From assembly GCA_905195085.1 (NCBI GenBank), contig CAJJUK010000018.1, positions 1 to 29,834 of the forward strand: a stretch of 29,834 nt of DNA. The letters run 5' to 3'. Shown piece after piece: positions 22,605 to 29,834 of the stretch; the stretch's first letter is position 1, and each line of letters begins with the position of its first letter. The notes under the pieces are model-generated. The model was not told the DNA's origin. It did not search any database and worked only from the letters and a program-made list of their open reading frames with translations. A program made the translations under genes and the position numbers. Origin of the DNA: an uncultured Christensenella sp. (lineage in GTDB: Bacteria > Bacillota > Clostridia > Christensenellales > UBA1242).

Positions 22605-23354
22605 ATGAAATTTTCTAATTGGAACGAAAAAGAAGTTAAAGATTTGTTTGATGAAGTTGAAATTTGCAAACAAAGCAAACAAGCACTCAAGATGGCATTT
22701 GATAGCCACGCAAAAAAATACAATCGCAAACCAAATAGTGTGAGAAATTATTATTATCATGAAGTTGACAATTTGTTGCAAGATGAGAAGAGATGTCAGA
22801 AACTTGGAGTAGACATAAACAAACATATCAAAAATCATTTTGACAATTTTGACAAGGAAGAAGAGGAAAAATTGTTTGGTCAAATTGAAAAATTGACAAA
22901 ACAGGGCATTTCTGTCAGATCGGCTTGTTTGAAGTTGAGTGGTGGCGACCTCACGGAAATGACAAGACTTCAAAACAAATATCAAAACATGAAGAAAAAA
23001 TTGGGAGTTGTTGACAATGTCATTCCATTCAAGCAAAGACAAAAGATCTTGACAGAAAATGATATCAACAGTTTGTTTATGGGGCTTGTCAGATTGATCA
23101 AAAAAACAGCAGTGGAAGATTTCATGGAAAAAAGCAAATTGGAAAAAGAATCTTCAAGTTATCTGCTCAAAAAGGCCTTTGTGGACCTGAACAAAAAAGA
23201 CAAGCAAATTGCAGAACTCAGAGAAGGGCTGCAAGGACTTAAAGAAGAAAATGCCAAACTTATTTCAAAAATTAATGCTCTTGGCGAAAGCAAGCAAGAG
23301 TCACTCAAACAACACCTGCTTAAGAAGAAGTTGAAACAGACGCTTGAAAGTTAA
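22605..23354 (+). CDS. RsfA-like Myb/SANT DNA-binding regulator with coiled coil
   Basis: A 249-residue probable transcription factor. Residues 1-55 (SNWNEKEVKDLFDEVEICKQ, then KPNSVRNYYYHEVDNLL) form a Myb/SANT-like helix-turn-helix as in RsfA-type prespore regulators of Bacillota. A second, similar region at about 75-130 (FDKEEEEKLFGQIEKLTKQG, then RLQNKYQNMKKK) suggests a repeated DNA-binding unit. The C-terminal 60 residues are a coiled coil (IAELREGLQGLKEENAKLIS), probably for dimerisation. I use the ATG at 22605 with AGGAGAGG upstream; an in-frame TTG six codons earlier overlaps that site. A sporulation role is inferred from the family only. Confidence 0.82.
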   Translation: MKFSNWNEKEVKDLFDEVEICKQSKQALKMAFDSHAKKYNRKPNSVRNYYYHEVDNLLQDEKRCQKLGVDINKHIKNHFDNFDKEEEEKLFGQIEKLTKQGISVRSACLKLSGGDLTEMTRLQNKYQNMKKKLGVVDNVIPFKQRQKILTENDINSLFMGLVRLIKKTAVEDFMEKSKLEKESSSYLLKKAFVDLNKKDKQIAELREGLQGLKEENAKLISKINALGESKQESLKQHLLKKKLKQTLES

Positions 23355-23361
23355 AAAGGGT

Positions 23362-23390
23362 TTGATTTATTGGCACATTTGTGGTAAAAT
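23362..23390 (+). promoter_or_regulatory. Leaderless-type promoter of addB-addA
   Basis: TTGATT (23362-23367), a 17-bp spacer and TAAAAT (23385-23390) with upstream TGG (extended -10). Six bases (TTGCTT) separate the -10 from the addB ATG at 23397, leaving no room for a leader or a ribosome-binding site. Confidence 0.65.
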
Positions 23391-23396
23391 TTGCTT

Positions 23397-26300
23397 ATGA
23401 AAATCAAACTTATCACAGGTGCAACATCTTATGAAGCTGCAATAAACACAATAAAGCAGATTGAGCCTTTCGACTTGGAAACAAAAAATCTTGTTGTTGT
23501 TCCAGATAGTTTTTCTATGCAAGCTGAAAGTTTGATTTTTGATGTTTTGAAAATTAAATCGACTTTGAACATTGAAGTGGTCGGCATTTCTCGTCTTGCC
23601 AGCAAAATTTTGAGAAATCAAAACATTCCTTTTCAAAGGATAAGCGGACTTGAGGAAATTTTTAACATCTACAAAGCGGTCAAAGAATGTGAAGACAAAT
23701 TTGTCTATTTCAACAAATGTGGAGTTGATTTTTGCTTGAAAATTTTGCAAATTATCAAGCAGTTTAAGGCTTGCAAAATCAAACCTTCACAAATCAAAAA
23801 AGTTGGTGACGACCTGCTTGACAGAAAAATGCAGGATCTCAGAATTATTTATGAATGTTATGAAAATTTGTTGGGTGAAAAGCTCGATTTGTCAAAATTG
23901 TTGGAATTCTTTGTGGAAAACACGGGAAAATGCATAGATTTATCAAAAACCAGATTGTTTTTTGTTAATTTTGACAGTTTTTCAATGGAAATTAATTCTT
24001 TCATTTGCAAACTTGCAGGTTCTGTCAAAGATGTGCAAATTGGTTTTGCTCGCCCTATATCAATTGGTAATGCTTTTATTTATGAAGATGACATTTTGAA
24101 AAAGACAACTCAGTATGCCAAAGAGTATGGCATCAGTGTTGAGGTTGAAAATTTTGAAACCAACATCAAGGACGAACAGCTTATGATGGTCAAGAATTTG
24201 TTTTCTTTGAGTGTTGAACAGGGGCAAAGTGATTTTTTTGTCAATATTATTCCAAAAAACAAAAAGGACGAAATTGAATTTGTTGCAAAGTTCATTAAAA
24301 ATGCAATTGTCAATGGTGGTCATTTCAAAGATTTTGCTGTTGCTGTTGCTGACAAAATTTATTTTGATGAAATCAAAACTGTTTTTGGACAATATGAAAT
24401 AACTTCCTATTGTGATGATGCAGTTGATCTCTCTCAGACAATTCTGGGAAAATTCCTTGTTAAGATCTTGAAGATTACAAAACTGGGTTTTCATAAAGAA
24501 GACTTGCAATTTTTGGTTTCTTCGCCTTTCGTTTCTGCAGAAAACAAGGAAGATGTTTTAAACAAAATCGAATATTATAACATTGAAGACAAAGAAGAAT
24601 TTATTGAGAGATTTCCGGAATTTAAAATTTGGATTGAGAAAATTGAAAATCTTAAAAATTGCAGAAAGTTGAGTGATTTTCTTTCAATATTGAGTGAAAT
24701 CATTGAAATTATTCAGATTCCATATCAAAAAATCTTATCAGATTTGCAAAATGAGAGTTATTTAAAAAAAGAAAGTGAAAATTCTCAAGCCAAGGACTTG
24801 TTTGCTAAGGTCATTGAAAAACTTAAAGAACTGGGTGGAGATGAAAATTTTGACATTTTCGACTTTGAAAAACTTTTTACTTTGGCAATCACGAGCGTTA
24901 AGGTTGAGACAATACCTTCATATATTGATGCAGTTTATGTTGGCGATGCAACAGACAGTTATTTTGAAGACGTGAAAGTTTTGTTTGTGCTTGGAGCAAC
25001 CGCGGGTAATTTGCCAAGGTCTCAAAATGACGTTGGAATTATTGACGATGACGACATCAAAAAACTGAGACTTGAGTTTGCATTGGAACCAGAAATCAAG
25101 GTTTTGAACAGAAGAAGCAGATTGAAACTTTTTGAAATGTTGCAACACGCAAAAGAAAAATTGATTGTAAGCACGCCTATGTCAGAAAACGACAAACTTT
25201 CGCAAAAAGCTGGGTTTGTGGTTGATTTACTCAAGATGTTTGGAAACAATGTGATACATACTGCTTCAATTGAAGATTTCAATTTGGGACTTTTGTCAGA
25301 AGATGAAATTTTGGACAAGTTGAGTTTTTATGTTGGAAACGTTCAAAATTTGTCAACTGCCATATTGAAATTGAAAACGGAAAACAAATTGCCAAGAAAA
25401 TGGATAAACACTCTCGAAAAATTGGTTGATGAAAAAATTTTGACAGACGAGAAAAAATTTGATTGTCAAATTGATCGTCAATCATTTGCCAAACAGACAA
25501 TTTCTGCAACAGAACTTGAAACATATTTTTCCTGTCCGTTCAAGAGATTTGTCTCTTATGATTTGAAAATTAAACAGAAAGAAACGATTGAACCAAACAA
25601 AAGGTTGTTTGGGACATTTGAGCACGAACTTTTGAAAGTGTTTATGGAAACATTTGACATGAATGTTGCAGATTTGTCCCAAACAGAAATTGACGAGTTT
25701 TTACATCACAATGTTGAAAAAATTGCAAAAGATGTCTATGATGAAAAAGTTTTAAAAAGAAAGTATTTTTTGAAATATTTGTTTAACGAAAGCAAAATAA
25801 TTTTGAAAAATGTGGTTTTTGAGCAAAAAAATAGCAAATTTAAACCAATTTTATTGGAAGAAAAAATATATCAAAAAATATTTAAAAATTGCAATTTGAT
25901 TGGTTTTGTTGATCGTGTAGATAGGGCGAATAATTATTTCAGGATTATTGATTACAAAACTGGAAAAACTGATGGAATTAAAAAAGATTTATATTATGGA
26001 AAAAAATTGCAACTTTTCCTTTATGCCAAGTGCATAAAAAACAAACTTGGATTTGATTGCGCTGGAGTGTATTATTTTGATTGTCAAACAAAATATACAA
26101 AACAAAATCAAAATGTGACTTTGCTTAGTGGTTTGACTTTGAAAGAAAATGACGTGGTCGATTTGGTTGACGGCAGGTTATGGCAAGATAATTTCAGAAG
26201 CGATTTGATTGGAATGTCAAGAAAGAAAAATGTCAAGAATGATGAATTTGCATTTAAAAATGGAAATCCGATTGAAAATTTTGATGAAATGTTTGATTAT

Positions 26301-26477
26301 GCAACCAAAGTTTCTGAGCAGGCAATTGACGAAGTTGATGAAGGTTTCATTGAAGCAAAACCAGTCAAAGACGAATGTAAATTCTGTCCATATCTGTCAG
26401 TTTGCAGACATTCTGACAATGACGGAGTCAGAATTATGCAAAAAATTTCAGATGAAGATTTAAAAAGGAAGAACTGA
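23397..26477 (+). CDS. addB: AddB, helicase-exonuclease subunit (Fe-S nuclease)
   Basis: A 1026-residue AddB/RexB-type subunit of the AddAB complex, which resects double-strand breaks for recombination. The N-terminus (KLITGATSYEAA) sits where AddB has its Walker A motif but lacks GKS/T, so ATP binding by this motif is doubtful. The C-terminal PD-(D/E)XK nuclease has GFVDRVDRANNYFRIIDYK (about 834-852). Four cysteines expected to hold a 4Fe-4S cluster are present: one in YFSCPFKRF (about 713) and three in CKFCPYLSVC (about 993-1002). The family is set by these parts and by the overlap with addA (TGATG). The ATG at 23397 has no ribosome-binding site; a TTG at 23391 is the only nearby alternative. 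Confidence 0.9.
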   Translation: MKIKLITGATSYEAAINTIKQIEPFDLETKNLVVVPDSFSMQAESLIFDVLKIKSTLNIEVVGISRLASKILRNQNIPFQRISGLEEIFNIYKAVKECEDKFVYFNKCGVDFCLKILQIIKQFKACKIKPSQIKKVGDDLLDRKMQDLRIIYECYENLLGEKLDLSKLLEFFVENTGKCIDLSKTRLFFVNFDSFSMEINSFICKLAGSVKDVQIGFARPISIGNAFIYEDDILKKTTQYAKEYGISVEVENFETNIKDEQLMMVKNLFSLSVEQGQSDFFVNIIPKNKKDEIEFVAKFIKNAIVNGGHFKDFAVAVADKIYFDEIKTVFGQYEITSYCDDAVDLSQTILGKFLVKILKITKLGFHKEDLQFLVSSPFVSAENKEDVLNKIEYYNIEDKEEFIERFPEFKIWIEKIENLKNCRKLSDFLSILSEIIEIIQIPYQKILSDLQNESYLKKESENSQAKDLFAKVIEKLKELGGDENFDIFDFEKLFTLAITSVKVETIPSYIDAVYVGDATDSYFEDVKVLFVLGATAGNLPRSQNDVGIIDDDDIKKLRLEFALEPEIKVLNRRSRLKLFEMLQHAKEKLIVSTPMSENDKLSQKAGFVVDLLKMFGNNVIHTASIEDFNLGLLSEDEILDKLSFYVGNVQNLSTAILKLKTENKLPRKWINTLEKLVDEKILTDEKKFDCQIDRQSFAKQTISATELETYFSCPFKRFVSYDLKIKQKETIEPNKRLFGTFEHELLKVFMETFDMNVADLSQTEIDEFLHHNVEKIAKDVYDEKVLKRKYFLKYLFNESKIILKNVVFEQKNSKFKPILLEEKIYQKIFKNCNLIGFVDRVDRANNYFRIIDYKTGKTDGIKKDLYYGKKLQLFLYAKCIKNKLGFDCAGVYYFDCQTKYTKQNQNVTLLSGLTLKENDVVDLVDGRLWQDNFRSDLIGMSRKKNVKNDEFAFKNGNPIENFDEMFDYATKVSEQAIDEVDEGFIEAKPVKDECKFCPYLSVCRHSDNDGVRIMQKISDEDLKRKN

Positions 26478-29400
26478 TGATAATTCAAGAGCAAGAAGAA
26501 GTTTTGTTGAATGATAAGAAAAATATGTTGGTCAGTGCCTCAGCAGGCAGTGGCAAGACCTATATCATGATCAAATACATCACAAAACTTATTTGTGAGA
26601 ACAGGATTCCTGTCAAAGATTTGTTGGTTCTTACGTTCACAAAGGCTGCTGCAACTGAAATGAAAGAAAGGTTGCAGAAAAGTTTGAAAGAGATGGGAAA
26701 TGATGATTTTGTGATAGAACAGATTGACACGCTTTCTGTTGCAAACATTTCAACAATCCATTCTTTTTGCGAGAAAAATATAAAAAAATATGCAAATCTG
26801 CTTGGAATAAGTGAAAATTTTTCAATTGCAGATGAAAATTTGTCTCAGAAAATAAGGCAAAATGCATTTGAAAGTGCATTTAAGAAATTTAATGAAAGCA
26901 ACTCAGAAGAATATTTTGAATTGATTTCTTATTTTAAGAACGATAAGAACAAACTTAAAGAAATTTTGTTTCAAATTGAATATTTGGTAAATTCTGTTGC
27001 AGACAAAGAACAATTTTTGGAAAGAAATTTGAATGATTCTGAAACATTTTTTGAAAGTGCAACGCAATTTTTGTTTCAAGATTGCAAAACAAAACTCGAG
27101 AAGGCACTGGAAAGAGTGGAGAGATTGCATGTTGATGAATTTTTTGATGTTCTGAAGAAGTGTTTGGCGGGAGTTTTAAACAGTGCTGACATTTATGAAA
27201 TGGCTTTGGCTTGCAAAAACTTTACTTTTCCATATTTGCCAAAGAGAAAGGAAGTTGGAGACGAAGTGGTTGACAACTTGGGTGCTGTTAAAGAAAACAT
27301 AAACAAAACAATAAAAAGTCTTGCAGATTTGAATTTGGATGACAGAGATGTTGTGAAATTTCAAAAAAGTGGTTATCTTGAAAAAATTTTAATCAAATTA
27401 TTTTATTTGTATGAAAATGAAGAAAATGAAATCAAAAAATCGCAAAATTATTTAGATTTTTATGATTTGGAAAAATATATGAAAATCTTGTCGGTGCAGG
27501 AAAATCTTTTTTCTGGACTGAAATATGTCTTCGTTGATGAATATCAAGACACAAACAAAGTGCAAGAGAGAATCATCAAAAATGTGGCAAAAAATTGCAA
27601 TTTTGTGGCAGTTGGAGATGTTAAGCAGGGGATTTATGGTTTCAGGCTTGCTAGTTCGGAAATCTTTTTGAAGGATTTGCAAGACTTTGAAAGTGACGAC
27701 AATTCCTCTGTCAAATTTTTGCAATCTAATTTCAGAAGCGGTCAAAAAGTTTTGGATTTTGTCAATGATGTTTTCAAAGTGTGCATGACAAAGGAAACTT
27801 GTGGGGTTGACTATGAAAAGAGTTCCATGCTTAAGGGAATGTCGGACTTTGCAGACGATGGAAATAAATCGGTCTATATTGATTTGATAGAAAAGGTTGA
27901 AGCAGAAAAAGAGGAATTGCCAGAGGTTTATAGTGTTAAAAATGCTCAAATTTTTGTTGACAATCAAAATTTGTTGCAACTTGAAGATGTCAAAAGGCGA
28001 ATAAATGAAGTTTTATCTTCAAAAATCAGTGATGGCGGCGCGCTGAGAAAATGCCGTTATAGTGACATTGCCATTCTTTCAAGAAAAAGAGATGCTCTGT
28101 TTAATCAGTTGGAAATTTATTTGCAAAAGAGTGGGGTGCCAATTATTTCCAATTCTCGAAACACTCTTCTTGAAGAACCTGAAATCAAAATGCTTGTTTC
28201 CTATTTGAAAATTGCATTGAATGCTGATGACGACGTTTCTATGCTCAGCGTTTTGTTGTCTGGACTTTGTGATGTCACTCTTCAGCAAATTATTGAAGAA
28301 AAATGCACAAGTGAATTGTCTCTTTGTGAAATTGTTAAAAATGATGAAAGTGGAATTTTTGAAAAATTTAACCAAAATTTGAGAGATTTTAGATTTGATG
28401 TTTTGATTCTTGGCATAAAGAAAGCGTTTTTGAATCTTTTTAACAAAACCAATTATCGTGCATATATAAATGAAAAAATAAATCATTCAAAGATAAATTT
28501 GTTTGTTGACAAATTTTTGAACGAAATTTCTGCAAGTGAATTTGAGTTTGATTTGGCAGGGCTTATAAATTATTTTGAAACGGTGGACATTACGGTCACA
28601 TCTGAAGTTTCTGCAGTTGAAGACGCGGTCTTGCTTACAACAATTCACAACAGCAAGGGGTTGGAATATCCAATTGTTTTCATAACCAATTGCGACCAAA
28701 GTTTGAAAAAATCTCAACCTAAGGTTGATGTTGAAATCAATGAAAAATTTGGTTTGGCAGTCAAATATTATGACAAAGAAAACAATAATGAAGTGATGAC
28801 CGTCAAAATGAAAGCAATCAAAGACTTTGAGGCACAAAAAGATTTTGAAGAAGAATTGATGATTTTCTATGTTGCTTTGACAAGAGCGAAAAACAGATTA
28901 TATTTGTTTGGCAATTTCAAAGACAGCATTTTTGAAAGATATGAAATCAAAGATTGTGACAGTTATTTTGAATTGATTTTCTTTGCATTGTCAAAAGAGA
29001 AAGAAGAATTCTTGAAAAATGGAGAATGTCAAAACGATACACTTGAAATTTCTCATGTTGAAGAAATCGAAGAAATTGTCAGTGAAAATGAACAAAATTT
29101 TGAACATTCTGAAATTTTTCCTGAAATTCAAGAAAAATTATTGAATTATCTGAATTTTAAGTACAAAATTGATGACAAACTTAATTTTAGGCTTAAAGAA
29201 AGTGTGACCAGTTTGAACAACAAAAATGATGAAGACACTTTGGGTAAATATTCAAATGAGAACTTTACTTTTTCAAACTCATCGGTTGAAATTGGAAATG
29301 CTTATCACTTGGCGCTTAAAACATTGGATTTTGAGAAAATTGAAAATGCTCAAGATTTGAATTGTGAAATGGAAAAGAATATTGATATTTTTAAAGATAT

Positions 29401-29773
29401 TGAAAACTATATCGACAAAATGCTTCTTTTGAAAAACATCCAAATTTTGAAACAGTTTACATCAAATGCTTTGGTTTATAAAGAAAAAGAATTTATCATG
29501 AAGGATAAAATTTGCAATTTGATCGACGACACGTCACTTGATGAAGAAATTTTGGTTCAAGGTGTGATTGATTTGTTTGTTATGAAGGACAAAGAAATTA
29601 TTTTGATTGATTACAAATATTCAAATTCCAACAGTGAAGAATATTTGATAAAAAAATATAAAAATCAAATTAAATTATATAAAAAAGCACTCGAAAATGC
29701 ATTAAATTTGAAAGTTGGACAAACATTTTTGTTGTCTTTGCGCAATAATAAATTAATTAAAGTTGAAGTTTAG
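26477..29773 (+). CDS. addA: AddA, UvrD-type helicase-nuclease subunit
   Basis: A 1098-residue helicase-nuclease, the motor partner of AddB. Superfamily 1 motifs in order: Walker A SASAGSGKT (about 20-28), LTFTKAAATEMKER, FVDEYQDTN (motif II), VGDVKQGIYGFR, SNFRSGQKV, LLTTIHNSKGLEYPIVFI, and FYVALTRAKNRLYLFG (motif VI). The C-terminal PD-(D/E)XK nuclease has GVIDLFV and ILIDYKYS (about 1028-1048). It is about 130 residues shorter than Bacillus AddA but complete in motifs. Its ATG overlaps the addB stop by one base, and AAGGAAG precedes it. Together the two make a processive resection enzyme; recO is encoded 2 kb upstream. Confidence 0.95.
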   Translation: MIIQEQEEVLLNDKKNMLVSASAGSGKTYIMIKYITKLICENRIPVKDLLVLTFTKAAATEMKERLQKSLKEMGNDDFVIEQIDTLSVANISTIHSFCEKNIKKYANLLGISENFSIADENLSQKIRQNAFESAFKKFNESNSEEYFELISYFKNDKNKLKEILFQIEYLVNSVADKEQFLERNLNDSETFFESATQFLFQDCKTKLEKALERVERLHVDEFFDVLKKCLAGVLNSADIYEMALACKNFTFPYLPKRKEVGDEVVDNLGAVKENINKTIKSLADLNLDDRDVVKFQKSGYLEKILIKLFYLYENEENEIKKSQNYLDFYDLEKYMKILSVQENLFSGLKYVFVDEYQDTNKVQERIIKNVAKNCNFVAVGDVKQGIYGFRLASSEIFLKDLQDFESDDNSSVKFLQSNFRSGQKVLDFVNDVFKVCMTKETCGVDYEKSSMLKGMSDFADDGNKSVYIDLIEKVEAEKEELPEVYSVKNAQIFVDNQNLLQLEDVKRRINEVLSSKISDGGALRKCRYSDIAILSRKRDALFNQLEIYLQKSGVPIISNSRNTLLEEPEIKMLVSYLKIALNADDDVSMLSVLLSGLCDVTLQQIIEEKCTSELSLCEIVKNDESGIFEKFNQNLRDFRFDVLILGIKKAFLNLFNKTNYRAYINEKINHSKINLFVDKFLNEISASEFEFDLAGLINYFETVDITVTSEVSAVEDAVLLTTIHNSKGLEYPIVFITNCDQSLKKSQPKVDVEINEKFGLAVKYYDKENNNEVMTVKMKAIKDFEAQKDFEEELMIFYVALTRAKNRLYLFGNFKDSIFERYEIKDCDSYFELIFFALSKEKEEFLKNGECQNDTLEISHVEEIEEIVSENEQNFEHSEIFPEIQEKLLNYLNFKYKIDDKLNFRLKESVTSLNNKNDEDTLGKYSNENFTFSNSSVEIGNAYHLALKTLDFEKIENAQDLNCEMEKNIDIFKDIENYIDKMLLLKNIQILKQFTSNALVYKEKEFIMKDKICNLIDDTSLDEEILVQGVIDLFVMKDKEIILIDYKYSNSNSEEYLIKKYKNQIKLYKKALENALNLKVGQTFLLSLRNNKLIKVEV

Positions 29774-29799
29774 GCATTTGCTGATTGTGTTTATTTTAG

Positions 29800-29834
29800 G
29801 GAAGGAAAATTGATTTTGCATCTATTTTCCTTCC
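29800..29834 (+). terminator. Hairpin at window edge, probable addA terminator
   Basis: GGAAGGAAAAT (29800-29810) is the exact reverse complement of 29824-29834, the last bases of the window. It lies 27 bases after the addA stop codon. Whether a T-tract follows cannot be seen. Confidence 0.55.

Noticed and set aside
1..29834. CRISPR array, transposase, phage structural or toxin-antitoxin genes
   Set aside because: Looked for on both strands; no regularly spaced direct repeats, DDE or tyrosine recombinase proteins, or typical toxin-antitoxin pairs were found.

Overview
The window reads as chromosomal DNA of a low-GC, Gram-positive (Bacillota) bacterium, most likely an anaerobic clostridial lineage. 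The signs are AT-rich coding with the standard genetic code, strong Shine-Dalgarno sites (AAGGAG/GGAGG), sigma-A-type promoters, a T-box riboswitch in front of aminoacyl-tRNA synthetase genes, AddB-AddA instead of RecBCD, a RsfA-like Myb/SANT regulator and a cysteine-rich surface protein resembling the C-terminal domain of exosporium proteins. No transposase, integrase, rRNA or CRISPR array is visible.

Left part (1-4.4 kb): a tight six-gene minus-strand operon of small-molecule enzymes (NUDIX hydrolase, inositol-monophosphatase-like phosphatase, two alpha/beta hydrolases, short-chain dehydrogenase, histidine phosphatase) runs from an apparently leaderless promoter at 4.1 kb. Just upstream of it lies the 3' half of a tRNA-Ile(GAU) gene, from the anticodon loop to CCA, with its terminator but no 5' half. 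This is the scar expected at one end of an element integrated into a tRNA gene, so the operon may be island cargo. Beside it are a 113-bp nested inverted repeat and an acetyltransferase gene.

Middle part (5.5-17 kb): a lipoprotein of unknown function, a metallo-beta-lactamase-fold hydrolase, a flavoredoxin-like protein and a sugar-isomerase-like TIM barrel, each apparently with its own promoter. Then comes a probable drug-response locus: a TetR repressor with an ABC-F ATPase on the minus strand, and divergently two tandem ABC ATPases and one ABC-2 permease, with a 28-bp palindrome overlapping the exporter promoter. It is followed by a two-gene operon encoding a membrane-anchored Ig-like protein and a membrane-anchored ComEC-like metallo-hydrolase.

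Right part (17-29.8 kb): a consensus promoter and T-box (probable Asp specifier GAC) precede an archaeal/eukaryotic-type aspS and a bacterial asnS. Next are a BclA-C-like surface protein, a 55-residue small protein translationally overlapped with recO, a convergent orphan gene, the RsfA-like regulator, and addB-addA, where addB has an apparently leaderless promoter. A partial hairpin at the window edge probably terminates addA.

The most unusual features are the tRNA scar, a recurring promoter type in which TATAAT lies 6-7 bases before an ATG with no ribosome-binding site, the TetR/ABC-F/exporter locus with its palindrome, and the leader hairpin and small protein ahead of recO.
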